Positions 13,201-22,186 are shown, counted from the stretch's first letter. The stretch: 64,000 nt of DNA from Batillaria attramentaria (GCA_018292915.2 JACVVK020000285.1:95001-159000), one strand, 5' to 3'. Notes: generated by a model from the letters alone, not told the origin. Numbers and translations are program-made.

Positions 13201-16200
13201 TGCAGACTCTGAGTTTATGCACGGGGAGCTGGGATGGCCGAATGGTACAGCGTTGGACTTCTGATGCTCGAGGCGTGAGTTCGAATCCCGGCTGGGGTCA
13301 AATATTTGTGCTGGCTTTTTCATCGTTGCCCCGTCTTTGATATCACCCGTATGTGGTGGAAAAGGACGTTAAACCCCCAAACACTCACCCCACCCACCCT
13401 GACTTTATACACTTTTTTCTGGAGACTGCTTAGTATTTATGCTAGTACATTTGTGTACAACGTTATTTGTTCTGTTTCTCCACTCCCCTCCTTACCCACC
13501 CACCCCCCCTTCCACCCCCTTACCCACCCCCCCTTCCACCCCCCACTTTATTTCTACACATTCATGCAAGAAAAATAGTGTCAGTTAAAAATGTGTCTAA
13601 AAATGATTGCTAAATATTGCAACAAAGCTTTGTCTCTCCAGCTTAAAAGTTAAATTCTAACAAGTTGTAATGTACCATCTTATTGTTGATTTCTTTGTTG
13701 TTCTTTCTTTTTTCTTCTTTCTTTCTTTCTTTCTTTCTTCTTTCTTTTACTACCTAATTGCTTGGTGAAGAAACTGAAAGAAGAGATTGCTGTAGTCACT
13801 CGTCACTTTTCCCCAGAGTATGTACATGTACACAGAACCTGTTCGGCTCACTTCACAAACAAAAATCCAAGCGTCCTCTTGTATGACTCTAGGCAAATGT
13901 TGAACAGGCGGACCTTGCAACACTCATTATAAAACACTGGAACCGCTCATCAAAATATCCATTCCTGTTCTTGCCCAGTCGCCTGAATGAGGCGTTCCAC
14001 TTGACTGCACTTTAACTTCCAGCCCGGGCTGTTTAGACGGTAGGGTCTTCTGTTTGCGCTTTTGTTCCGCTTCAGTAGTTAAAGGTAAAATAATAGCCAG
14101 GTGGTCTTTTACGCTAGGCAAAAATGTGTACAGCCCATCCTAGGTAGGGTGGTGTTGACTATGGTCACAAGTAGAGACAAGTAAAACACAAGTCAGTGTG
14201 CCTGCGACGTGCTGTCAACATGTCAGGTGTGTTTTCTGTCTTGTTTTCTACTGTAGGAACACAGTCACAGTCTTCTCCTTGTTTTCAGACTCTTGAGGAT
14301 TTGATCAGCATTGTATGTGGCTGTATACAGAGGCCACTGGGACACCGGTGTTTATAGGAGGAAGTCTGTGATTTTCTAATGTGATAAGTGTGTGATAATC
14401 TCAAATAGCTATTTTACATTATATCTACCCTAATACCAAGACTGTTTTGTGTGATCTTTAATTCATAGAAATCTCATTGTAGTGTTTATTATGTTTTATT
14501 GTATGTCTGTTTTGGTAATTGGTACATGTACATACTCTGGGAAAAAGTGACTAAGTGGTATTTTGATGTCTATTATTGTTTTGTGCGTCCACCACATCCA
14601 TATCTCCCTCTGCGATAATAAAGATGTATTGGTGTATTGATTGATTGATATATATTATGGTCTTCTTACTCTAGCCTCAGAGAAAAACACCTTCCTGGTG
14701 TTTTGAAGGATAAGGCTGGTCATTTTCTCGTGTCTCTTTTAAACAACCAAAACGTAGTAGTTGTTATGAAGACAGCTATGAACATACACCATGCTTTTCA
14801 CTTGAGATAGTCTTTGGTAGATGGCTTTGCTATATACAGTCAAACCTGTGTAAGGCGGTCACCCAAGGGACGGGGGCCAAACTGACCGCCTTAGACAGGT
14901 GACTGGGTGGCATGTCAACAGCTAGCATGTCAGGGGATCCTCTGGGGTGACCAGGTTAGACAGTGGCATAGCTTATACAGGTGACCGCCCTCGGCAGGTT
15001 CGACTGTAACACGTTGTCTGTTTCCGTGTGTTTCCCTCATGTGTATTCATTGATAATGTGAGTACGCATGTACACTCGAAATACTCTATCTCGATGATTA
15101 GAACAACTCTTTCTGCGACACAGTGTTGTTTACGCTTTTATTTGCGTGAGTGGTCAAGCTTTCAAGTCCTATAACTGTTGGTACACTACTGGAGGGCTCA
15201 GTGTGGTCGCCGCGTCATTGAGTACGCTTCTGTTGGCTCTGTGCCAGCATTACAGACGCTGTCACTGTCCAAGTGGTGTAATGAACGATCTGTGAACATA
15301 CAAATTGTAGCAGTAGTCCCTTTAAGACTATTTCAGGCGTACATGATTGTGCAGGTGAAACCACAGGCATAGTCGTTCAGACGCATAACCATAATCGTTG
15401 ATGCATGTGTGTCCTAATTACCCCCCCCCTTCCCCCCCTCCCCCCCCAAAAAAAAAAAAATATATAAAAAAACCTGCGCCGAGGCAGACACACTCCGTCT
15501 TCGGTTGGCCAGATCAAGTTTGTTGTAGGGGTGCTTCTCCCCCGTAGCTCAAGACTGAAAAGTCCTACCCTGTGAGCACAGGGGGGATGTGAGACTTTGG
15601 GGATACCTTCCTTAGACAGACTGCCTACCAAGGCTGACGGAGCTCCGTCTCTCCATGTTTTCTGGTCCGAGGTTTCCCAGTCTTCATTGGACAAGACGGA
15701 AACTCTAAGCTTGACTCTCGTCTGATGACCTGTCTGGTATGGGTAACCCTGTCCAGAGTAGCCCACAGTGTCTACAGGCCACATACGCCCCCCCCACCCC
15801 CCCAGGGGACACAGCTGTTCCAAATTGTTGTCTTCTGCGAGGCCAAGAAATGTCAGATGATGGTCCTGTAACCAGGTATTGTGTGTTGGTTGTGTTTGCA
15901 GACAGCACTGAAGAAGAGGTGTTGCAACTGGCAGAGATCATCCTTGTTGTCCTTGCCATTATCATCGTTATCATCATCGTCTTCCTCATCCTCTTCTGCT
16001 GCTTCCGCGATCACATCGTCAAGGCCTGTAAGTGTCAGCCGTCTTGTGGTTATTTTGAGTACATGTATTTGAATAATTTCGTTTTATGTGATTTTTTTTT
16101 TTTTTTTTTTTTGGATGCTGAATATTTCTCTGTATGACTCTAAAGTTAGCTGAGCAGTAGGCATAGGAATCTGATTTTTTCTGTTTTTTTTTTCTTCTTT

Positions 16201-17528
16201 AATGTGTGCAATCCGCTTGCACAGTTTGTGGTCAAATACCATTTCTAGATCAAGGTTCTCATGCTTGCTGTAGCTGTAGAGCAGTTTTATGCATCTTAAC
16301 ACTTTGCCTACAGAGCAGTTTGATGCGTCTTTAACACTTTGGCTTTTGAGCAGTTTCTTTGCATCTTTAATACTTTGGCTGTAGAGTAGTTTGATCTTTA
16401 ACACTTTGGCTACACAGCAGTTTGATGCATCTTTAACACTTTGGCTACACAGCAGTTTGATGCATCTTTACACTTTGGCTATACAGCAGTTTGATGCATC
16501 TTTAACACTTTGGCTACAGCAGTTTGATGCATCTTTAACACTTTGGCTACACAGCAGTTTGATGCATCTTTAACACTTCGGCTACACAGCAGTTTGATGC
16601 ATCTTTAACATTTTGGCTATACTGCAGTTTGATGCATCTTTAACACTTGGCTACAGCAGTTTGATGCATCTTTAACATTTTGGCTATACAGCAGTTTGAT
16701 GCATCTTTAACACTTTGGCTATACAGCAGTTTGATGCATCTTTAACACTTTGGCTATACAGCAGTTTGATGCATCTTTAACACTTGGCTACACAGCAGTT
16801 TGATGCATCTTTAACACTTGGCTATACAGCAGTTTGATGCATCTTTAACACTTCGGCTACACAGCAGTTTGATGCATCTTTAACACTTCGGCTACACACA
16901 GTTTGATGCATCTTTAACACTTTGGCTATACAGCAGTTTGATGCATCTTTAACACTTTGGCTACACAGCAGTTTGATGCATCTTTAACACTTTGGCTATA
17001 CAGCAGTTTGATGCATCTTTAACACTTCGGCTACACAGCAGTTTGATGCATCTTTAACACTTTGGCTGTACAGCAGTTTGATGCATCTTTAACACTTCGG
17101 CTACACAGCAGTTTGATGCATCTTTAACACTTTGGCTATACAGCAGTTTGATGCATCTTTAACACTTCGGCTACACAGCAGTTTGATGCATCTTTAACAC
17201 TTTGGCTATACAGCAGTTTGATGCATCTTTAACACTTCGGCTACACAGCAGTTTGATGCATCTTTCACGCTGTGGCTTGTAGACAGATAAGCCAAGGGTT
17301 AGGGTTAGGGTTAAGCCAGTAAAGTTTAACCTTTGCATAACTTGTCCAGACATGTACCTGACACAAATGGTGAAGCTAAGAGGTGTGTGCTGTGCGTTGT
17401 TTTTCAGGCCCGTGTCTGATTACCAAGGTGAAGCCAGAGGAGAAGACAGGCTGGGCTATGTGGACAGGTATGTGTCTGTATGTGTGTTAGTGTGTACCTG
17501 CCTGTCTGTCTGTCTGCCTGCATTTTCG

Positions 17529-17585
<57 letters not shown>

Positions 17586-17658
17586 CGTGGAATTGTTTCA
17601 TGGATGTTGTGTGCTCAAAAAGGCATGATCACATGCTTAAAAACGCAAAAAAAAAACC

Positions 17659-17701
<43 letters not shown>

Positions 17702-19262
17702 AAAAACATGGGATTATTGCATGTATGTTACGTGCTTACAAAGGCCTGAACACATGTTTAAGATACAAAAACATTCTCTGTGTGTGCGTGAAAGTGCGCG
17801 CATGTTTGTGTGTGTGAAAGAGACAGACAAAAACAAAGAGAGGCGAATCTTTGATGGTGTTGTGGTGGTTTCTACTTTCTGTCTTGACCATTTTGAAAAG
17901 GCGCTGGCTCTCAGAGGGCACCTCTTAAACAGATCCGCAGTGTTTCTAATTACATCATCATGAGGACACACCAGTCATTTTTGTAACAAATCGCACCTCT
18001 TTGTAACAGATTTGGAGAGACCAAGATGAAGTTTGTGACCTACCGACTGTCAGATCTGCGTGCGCGAAACTCGGACAAGGATCTTCTAGAGGACTCTGTT
18101 GAGGAAGGCAGCGTCCACACCAACATCTCGCTGCAGATCCCTGTGTTCGAGGAGAAGCTCAACGGACAGTGAGTATAGAATCAAAGCCACAAAATTGCAG
18201 CCGTCTGTGGCGTTTCATTGCCAAGATAAGAGTCAGAATGTACGTCCACTGATTGGTCAGACCATGGGTATATATACAGCGATATTGATCTGTTGGCAGT
18301 TTAACCGTTGCTTGTCACTGCTGGCGTATCCGTTGAATGTCATTGCTGGTTATCCGTTGCCTGTTGTTGCTGGTTTATCCGTTGCATGTCACCATGGGGA
18401 TGTGTAGAGCAATAACGATCTGTTGGCAGGTTATCCGTTGCATGTCACTGCTGGCTGATATTTCTGTCAATATCCTCTTGCACTTACAGTCAGTTTCACG
18501 CCTGGGCCCGCATGTAAAAGTCGGGGTTAGGGAGTGTAGCCCCGGGTTAGAGTCTAACCTCAAACTAAACTAGCTCTAGGGTTAAATTTTCTGGGTTTTT
18601 TGTTGTTGTTGTTGTTGTTGTTGTTTTAAATCAGGAAGCGGGTCCATTCCAGCAAGGTGCCTATGCCGTTATAGAAGGATTTTTGTCTTTCTTTTTTCGC
18701 TTCCTTTTTTTAAATTTAATTTTGATTTGGGGTTTCTTTTGTCCAAGTCTGGGTTAGTGCCGTAGCCATGGGTTAAATTCACCTCGAGTTTTACATACGG
18801 GCCCTGCAGTTCCCCTCCAGTCCAGTGGCAGTTGTCCGAGAGGCAATATCCAACATAACTTTGCCTCTTCGGTATTTTTTCAGAGTGAAGAAGAAATCGG
18901 TCCACATGAGCGACCACATCTCCGAGCAGAAAACCAAGAAGAAGAAGAAGCGACGAGCACGAAGGACCGCTGACCTGAACTCGCAGGAACCTGCACCACT
19001 CAGGTCAACAGCCTCACACGTGCAACCAGTCCCCCCGTCAACCACCGAGCTGCCCAATGATGGTTCGGTCAGGCGACCCCTGAGTGCGTTCAACAAACCG
19101 CGACCCACTCTAGACGATCTGCCGTACGAAAACTTTGTGTCCCCCAGGCACTACAATGTGCTGGAGGATGGGGGGTCGACCAGTTCTGGGCTCCCCCCTC
19201 GCTCCCCCTCCAGCGCCAACCGCTCGCGCATCATGATCGATTCCGACGAGGACGAGAGATAG
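527..19262 (+). CDS. SVEP1-like EGF/pentraxin/HYR transmembrane protein (gene overview, 5' end outside window)
   Basis: Eighteen exons join mostly in phase to about 3.0 kb of coding sequence (roughly 1,010 codons); no start codon or signal peptide is seen, so the 5' end lies upstream. Domain order is EGF x3, pentraxin/LamG-like, HYR, CCP-like block, an unrecognised block, GCC2/GCC3 (ephrin-receptor-like) x2, Ser/Thr/Pro stalk, one transmembrane helix, and a basic Ser/Pro-rich cytoplasmic tail. EGF, pentraxin, HYR, CCP and ephrin-receptor-like modules together are known from the SVEP1 family, which mediates adhesion in the extracellular matrix; SVEP1 itself is secreted, so the helix and tail here are notable. 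I infer a cell-surface adhesion or receptor role. Most introns are phase 1. Two junctions (9505-9895 and 16028-17407) do not join cleanly. Individual exons follow. Confidence 0.8.
818..978 (+). mobile_element. SINE family A (tRNA-derived), divergent copy
   Basis: Head gagcccggatagtcgaatgg, B-box-like gtgagttcgaatcttgg, and degraded tail ggtgttaaactcccaaac. It is the most diverged copy near the left edge, together with that at 35.3 kb. Confidence 0.85.
1080..1265 (+). repeat. Dispersed element E, copy 1
   Basis: Shares gacactgagccagcagaagc, a GTGTAAAC block and tactaatcatcaag with segments at 11.35 kb (same strand) and 10.25 and 15.06 kb (opposite strand). Non-coding; family unknown. Confidence 0.7.
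1308..1421 (+). CDS. Exon: EGF-like repeat
   Basis: Phase 1-1 exon of 38 codons between an acceptor ending cttcag and a gtaagt donor. It completes the previous EGF loop (GYSGDYC) and carries the next repeat with the usual pattern C-x4-C-x4-GGTC ([10 protein letters not shown]) and CTCVPG. Confidence 0.88.
2046..2183 (+). CDS. Exon: calcium-binding-type EGF repeat
   Basis: Phase 1-1 exon of 46 codons. After GFTGSRCE it reads [10 protein letters not shown], the cbEGF signature in which Asp and Glu before the first Cys bind calcium, then a conserved aromatic segment (NSYTCQC). The domain ends at the GDGCK block just before the donor. Confidence 0.9.
2466..2552. repeat. AC microsatellite
   Basis: About 40 uninterrupted AC units in an intron of the SVEP1-like gene. 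Confidence 0.97.
2769..2944 (-). mobile_element. SINE family A, full copy
   Basis: Reverse orientation: tail gggggtttaacgtccttttc at the low-coordinate end and tRNA-like head (ctaccattcggccatgccgg) at the high end. Confidence 0.9.
3026..3188 (+). CDS. Exon: pentraxin/LamG-like domain, first third
   Basis: Phase 1 acceptor, phase 2 donor (gtaagg). The translation contains [16 protein letters not shown] and a Trp-containing beta strand (VSTWVRFTD), the typical opening of a concanavalin-like jelly roll of pentraxin or LamG type. The domain continues in the next two exons. Confidence 0.88.
3400..3502. repeat. GATT/ATTC compound microsatellite
   Basis: About 17 gatt units change abruptly into eight attc units, the reversed tetramer; an AC tract follows at about 3594-3665. 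Confidence 0.95.
3594..3665. repeat. AC microsatellite
   Basis: About 35 AC units. Confidence 0.97.
3809..4042 (+). CDS. Exon: pentraxin/LamG-like domain, middle
   Basis: Enters in phase 2 and leaves in phase 2 if the gtgagt donor at 4043 is used; a weaker GT at 4041 would break the frame. It contains [18 protein letters not shown], the most conserved strand pair of this fold (W-H-H-V, W-D/N-G, then LYVDN). Confidence 0.9.
4638..4918 (+). CDS. Exon: pentraxin/LamG-like domain, end, plus linker
   Basis: Ninety-three codons. It begins [10 protein letters not shown], which matches the strand around 'G-x-L-V-L-G-Q' in pentraxins, and contains RLSRLHIS and VSNLYADF near the end of the fold. Two Cys (YCRTQSGC) lie in the linker before the HYR domain. 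The donor is gtgagc. Confidence 0.88.
5262..5387. repeat. TCTG/CCTG microsatellite
   Basis: About 30 tctg units with internal cctg variants. Confidence 0.96.
5698..5826 (+). CDS. Exon: HYR domain, first half
   Basis: Phase 1-1 exon of 43 codons after a ttttcacag acceptor. It contains [15 protein letters not shown], the HYR (hyalin repeat) start in which a Cys-Pro pair is followed by a strand. The second half of the domain is on the next exon. Confidence 0.82.
5925..6240. repeat. Tandem duplication in HYR intron, period about 171 bp
   Basis: The block gtaaagtgttttacacagct ... cttgtacaggtatctttcat is repeated almost exactly; the second copy ends at the 3' splice site of the exon at 6246. Confidence 0.88.
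6246..6341 (+). CDS. Exon: HYR domain, second half
   Basis: Phase 1-1 exon of 32 codons. It carries the second HYR Cys in [10 protein letters not shown]. The acceptor lies immediately after the second copy of a duplicated intron segment (5.92-6.24 kb). Confidence 0.8.
7383..7583 (+). CDS. Exon: CCP-like cysteine-rich block
   Basis: Phase 1-1 exon of 67 codons. Six or more Cys are spaced as in a sushi/CCP-type module: [32 protein letters not shown], and FPSCT at the end. Position after the HYR domain agrees with the SVEP1 order. It is not a textbook CCP, because the Trp before the last Cys is missing. Confidence 0.8.
7673..7845 (+). mobile_element. SINE family A, full copy
   Basis: Head ggagccgggtggccgaatgg, B box gtgagttcgaatcccgg, body and tail as in the other copies, in an intron of the SVEP1-like gene. 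Confidence 0.9.
8568..8811 (+). CDS. Exon: unrecognised extracellular block
   Basis: Enters in phase 1, leaves in phase 2 (gtaagc donor); 81 codons. It has Cys in [21 protein letters not shown] and VTCPAD. I do not recognise a named domain. The open frame, good splice sites and correct phase support it as coding. Confidence 0.75.
9027..9195 (+). mobile_element. SINE family A, full copy
   Basis: Head ggggagccggggtggccgat, tail acattaacccccaaacaccc. The A box has a one-base deletion. Confidence 0.88.
9414..9504 (+). CDS. Exon: continuation of the unrecognised block (3' end uncertain)
   Basis: The acceptor is clear (ctgacag) and the frame follows on from the previous exon (GVLRNFDSS). The good donor gtgagc at 9505 leaves phase 0, which gives a stop in the next exon. 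A weaker donor at 9494 leaves phase 1 and restores the frame. I list the longer form and flag the conflict. Confidence 0.6.
9535..9612. repeat. GT microsatellite
   Basis: About 37 GT units beginning about 30 bp after the uncertain 3' splice border at 9505. Confidence 0.96.
9896..9982 (+). CDS. Exon: end of the unrecognised block
   Basis: Read from an acceptor ending ggtgtttcag in phase 1: [17 protein letters not shown] then [10 protein letters not shown]. The donor gtcagt at 9983 is only moderate. Phase 1 output matches the next exon. Confidence 0.65.
10252..10432 (-). repeat. Dispersed element E, copy 2
   Basis: Reverse orientation: tgatgattagtaccgctctt, ttgcttacactttgagaac and ctgttggctcagtgccagca. 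Confidence 0.68.
10685..10864 (+). CDS. Exon: GCC2/GCC3 (ephrin-receptor-like) module 1
   Basis: Sixty codons, phase 1-1. It shows the family pattern of C-x-x-G-x-Y (CGLGHYLD), [23 protein letters not shown] and a closing SETDCK. The same module occurs in SVEP1 and related extracellular proteins. Confidence 0.88.
11013..11192 (+). mobile_element. SINE family A, full copy
   Basis: Head ggggagccggggtggccaaa and tail ggacgttaaacccccaaaca. Intron of the SVEP1-like gene. Confidence 0.9.
11345..11500 (+). repeat. Dispersed element E, copy 3, source of the 68-bp array
   Basis: Begins aacgctggcactgagccaac and passes into the first unit of the minisatellite (gccgtcaattttaatgtcta). Confidence 0.68.
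11433..12178. repeat. Minisatellite, about 11 copies of about 68 bp
   Basis: Every unit contains taatgtctaaccgctcgtga, then agtgtaaacattttacacca and ctaatcaaggcgg. Units differ by small indels. The segment gtgtaaacattttacac is a near-perfect palindrome. The first unit is continuous with a dispersed element that begins at about 11345. Confidence 0.92.
12628..12843 (+). CDS. Exon: GCC2/GCC3 module 2 and Ser/Thr/Pro stalk
   Basis: Seventy-two codons, phase 1-1. The module reads [26 protein letters not shown] and [10 protein letters not shown], and closes at ASCS. About 20 residues rich in Thr, Ser, Ala and Pro follow, a probable O-glycosylated stalk just before the membrane. Confidence 0.88.
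12999..13172 (+). mobile_element. SINE family A, first of a tandem pair
   Basis: Head ggggagccggggtggccgaa, tail acgtgaaacccccaaacacc. The flank tttgaaagttatacgtattg before it is repeated before the second copy. Confidence 0.9.
13224..13400 (+). mobile_element. SINE family A, second of a tandem pair
   Basis: Near-consensus copy. Three parts can be seen: a tRNA-like head of about 75 bp with A box (tggccgaatggt) and B box (gagttcgaatcccgg), a body (caaatatttgtgctggcttt), and a 3' tail (ggacgttaaacccccaaaca) followed by a C/A-rich run. Such elements are transcribed by RNA polymerase III and copied by a partner LINE. Confidence 0.9.
14837..15006. mobile_element. Small pogo/mariner-like element (MITE), 170 bp
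   Basis: Terminal inverted repeats CAGTCAAACCTG and CAGGTTCGACTG are flanked by TA on both sides. An inner inverted pair (ggcggtcacc / ggtgaccgcc) extends them. The TA duplication and CAGT ends are typical of the Tc1/mariner/pogo group. No coding capacity. Confidence 0.8.
15060..15262 (-). repeat. Dispersed element E, copy 4
   Basis: Reverse orientation: ctcgatgattagaacaactc, gtgttgtttacgctttta and cttctgttggctctgtgcca. Confidence 0.68.
15902..16027 (+). CDS. Exon: transmembrane helix
   Basis: Forty-two codons, phase 1-1 with a gtaagt donor. A short acidic segment ([11 protein letters not shown]) is followed by about 24 very hydrophobic residues ([19 protein letters not shown]), then two Cys and a basic residue (FCCFR). 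This orients the earlier exons outside and the later ones inside the cell. Confidence 0.9.
16266..17282. repeat. Minisatellite, about 28 copies of about 36 bp
   Basis: The unit is agcagtttgatgcatcttta followed by acactttggctacac. Left-edge copies are diverged. At the right edge units alternate between 'tttggctata' and 'ttcggctaca' types, giving a 72-bp dimer. It lies in the intron after the transmembrane exon. Confidence 0.92.
17291..17312 (+). repeat. Interstitial telomere-like repeat
   Basis: Three copies of TTAGGG (gggttagggttagggtta) immediately after the 36-bp minisatellite. TTAGGG is the usual metazoan telomere unit. Confidence 0.8.
17408..17467 (+). CDS. Exon: juxtamembrane cytoplasmic segment
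   Basis: Sixty bases between a tttttcag acceptor and a gtatgt donor. Read in phase 1 from the transmembrane exon it is open ([15 protein letters not shown]) but the next exon then hits a stop. Read in phase 2 ([13 protein letters not shown] then GYVDR) it joins the next exon cleanly. A missed small exon, or a later donor at 16032 (after tgtaa), would reconcile the phases. Confidence 0.65.
18010..18168 (+). CDS. Exon: cytoplasmic segment
   Basis: In-frame reading [16 protein letters not shown], then a charged stretch with acidic residues ([13 protein letters not shown]) and [12 protein letters not shown]. Donor gtgagt at 18169; phase 2 in and out. No named domain recognised. Confidence 0.8.
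18884..19262 (+). CDS. Last exon: cytoplasmic tail and stop codon
   Basis: About 125 codons ending in TAG at 19260-19262. It begins with a strongly basic patch ([10 protein letters not shown], possible nuclear-localisation-like or lipid-binding), then a Ser/Pro-rich region with Tyr in DDLPYENFV and PRHYNVL, candidate phosphotyrosine or adaptor sites, and closes acidic (DSDEDER). Confidence 0.85.
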
Positions 19263-19319
19263 AGAATGGCATACAGCTAGTTTCATGTTAAGATCACATC
19301 AACTGTTGATGCATTTAAA

Positions 19320-19668
19320 GAAACATTCTAGAAGACAACTTGAAATTTGAGACAACTGGGGCTTTATTCAGTGAAAAGGAAAAGTTTGTTGTGGATACAT
19401 ATTTACCCGTCCCATATTTTTTTTTTTCTGTGACTGAGTGGGTGCAAGATGAAATCATTTCCATACTACAGTTTGGCAAGTTTCGTACCAACTGTTGGTG
19501 TATGTATAGAAACATTCTAGAAGACAACTTGAAATTGAAGACAACAGGGGCTTTGTTCAATGAAAAGGAAAAGTTTGCTGTGGATAAATATTTCCCTTCC
19601 CAAATGTTTTATTTCTGTGACTCAGTTGGTGCTGGATGAAGTCATTTCCATACTTTACAGTTTGGCAA
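19320..19668 (+). repeat. Tandem duplication, two copies of about 160-189 bp
   Basis: The block from gaaacattctagaagacaac (19320) to tacagtttggcaag is repeated from about 19509 to 19668 with scattered substitutions and small indels. It lies in the probable 3' UTR. Confidence 0.85.
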
Positions 19669-20564
19669 GGACAGTAATTGTGTCCTCCCCTACCCCCTTC
19701 CACCCCCCCCCCCCCAACCTACTGCCCCAATCCCTAAACAAAAGGAGAAAAGTTTTCAGATGTGGGTTGTTTATAAAAGCAGGACAACGACTTGCTAATT
19801 CTGTGATACTCTGGCAAAACAAACATGCATTATTTTCACTTGTTTGTTATTGTTCTAGAAGGAGAATTGTGATTGCATCATTATGGTTTATTTATTTTGT
19901 CCAGGTGTAACTTCATGCATTTGGATATTTTGGGATAAATTTGTGTACAGTGTGCCGATTCAACCTTTTTTTTTTAACATCTTTATGTAATCATGATGAA
20001 ATGAAATTGTCTGTGATATGAAAGAATTCTGGCAAGTGATAAATGTAATGATAATTCCATTTTGAATACATTTACACGTATGTTGTTTGTAAATTCCGTC
20101 CATTTCGTCCGTAATTAACTTTGTCCATTTCACGCTCTTTGTATTTTTTCAACTGTGAAAACATGAAACAGTATTACCGGCTCATAGCATGTTGATATTA
20201 TAAAGTGATTGGGTTGTTTTTACAAGAAGCACACAAGGAGTACATACCTGGCAGATCTCAGCTGTATAGTTTCAGTTCGGGCTTTACCTTATGTCGGATA
20301 CCGTTTGTCTGTCTCAAAAACATTTATTCTGTTTTCTCCGGTTTGGAGGATAACCGAAGTTTTTGCTTGAAGTTGCCTCTTTTTTATCGGTTCGTCTGCA
20401 TAATACACGTTTCCAAATAATTTTATTTTATGAATGCATAATAATTGTAATCAATCCTGCAAGAAATATGTATTTATTGACTGTAAGGCAATGCGTATTT
20501 GTTTCGTTCAAACCAGTTATTTTATTGTTAGCATTATTCTTACTGTTTTTGTTCCACTGAGTGT

Positions 20565-20632
20565 GTAACTTGCCCCGTCTTTGATACTGGTGGAAAAGGA
20601 CGTTAAACTCCCAAGTACACACCCAACCCACC
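20565..20632 (+). mobile_element. SINE family A, 5'-truncated
   Basis: Only the last 65-70 bp remain (cttgccccgtctttgatact ... ggacgttaaactcccaagta). Confidence 0.8.
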
Positions 20633-21674
20633 CGTGTAACTTTAAAAGGCATTTGTAGTTGTCATTTTGAGTTATTTCATCTTACTGAGCATCAGATCAA
20701 AATGGTTTTCTATCAGTGTATTTTTATGTGGAGCATTTTCTTTGGTTTCGTTTACTTGTTGTTTTTGTTTGTTTTTCCTTCCCCCCCCCCCCTCTCTCTT
20801 TATTCGTGCTGTCGTATCCTTTATCATTAATTTACTCCTTGACCCCCTCGTATGTTTGATTTGTCCTTCTAACTGCATTTTTTAGCAATCTTAGGATGGA
20901 TATCAGCTGATTCTGACATTGTATTTTCACACTGTATGCAAAGTGACATTTCTGTGCGTTCTTTCTTGACCGTTTCCATTCCAGTGGACAAAAAGTGTAG
21001 CGTGTGTTTTCTGTTACGCTCAGGTCATTCAAACGTGAATAACTATGTATATGTATACAGTGCCTTGTCTTTTACAGCTCTTGTACTTAAGTTGTATACA
21101 ATAGTCACTGAATAACACAACACTCTCAGCATGATGGAACTGTGTTCCGCTCTCCAATGAGGTGTGATGCTAAAGTGCATTGAGCTATAGAAGAGAAAAA
21201 AAATCTGTTCTACGGAACTATCTCTCTTCACACACTGGCTGTGCACATCGATAATCGAACCAAGTTTGGCGCAGTAACCTGCAAACCTTACCCAGTAGAC
21301 CAATCAGCATTCCATTAGTATTAAAGAGAACCATTTGTATTGTGAATTTTTAGGTCGTCCATTCAAGTACATAAAGGAGTGGCCTGGTTGCAGCGGGTAT
21401 TACAGGTCAGTGAGCATTCATTGATATACACTGACCTGTTGCAATTTGACACAGATATACACTGTATGTATCTTATAATTTCCTTAAATTATGAGGCTGT
21501 CAGCATACGTGACTAACGTTCTAGGTTAAAGCAATACTTCAAGTTGAAATAACTGTCTTTAGAAAATGTAATAATCTTGTCTGTTCTGCTGTATCTGACA
21601 AAAAAAAAATATTTTCTGCATATCATGTGTCCATTGTGTTTTAATTGGGATGAAATGGTTGTCGGTGTGCCCTT

Positions 21675-21749
<75 letters not shown>

Positions 21750-22092
21750 AGGGCTGACAAAAAACACTAGCCAAGCATGTTTATTCTATTTGTAGCCTGG
21801 GTGTCCAGGATCTCACGCCAAGATCTGCAGTCAAGGTTTTCTAAAGGACTCATTTCTTGAGCGTAAGGTGGCAAAGTTATAAACACCCTTCGCAAAGTCC
21901 AAATGGAGCACCCCTACATTCGCAAACAGTACAACTTGAGATGTGGAAGTAGCATTTTTTTTTCCCGCATTGTCAAGTCGACCAAAATCGTTCTTTTCAG
22001 TTCGTTGTTCGAATATCTGGAAATAAAAAAGGAAATCGGTGGGTCTTCTGAAATAATGTCAGGAGGCAGTTACATAGATCAGATGCGATACT

Positions 22093-22133
<41 letters not shown>

Positions 22134-22186
22134 CTAGAAAACCATTCATCAATCTGAAAACAAATTGTAATGCAACTGCGTCTTAC

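Larger units (their letters stand above)
19263..21780 (+). other. 3' flank of the + strand gene; no coding exon seen
   Basis: Contains a tandem duplication of about 189 bp (19.32-19.67 kb), T- and C-homopolymer tracts, and a truncated SINE tail at about 20.57-20.63 kb. Part is probably 3' UTR. I found no convincing AATAAA close to the stop. Confidence 0.5.

Noticed and set aside
15377..15823. A 148-codon - strand frame ahead of the transmembrane exon
   Set aside because: It lies in an intron, includes poly-C/poly-A tracts and shows no domain.
21780..21850. Possible terminal exon of the VWC-like gene ending before a - strand AATAAA
   Set aside because: Only about 14 codons without a recognisable motif; the acceptor is plausible, but evidence is too thin to list as coding.
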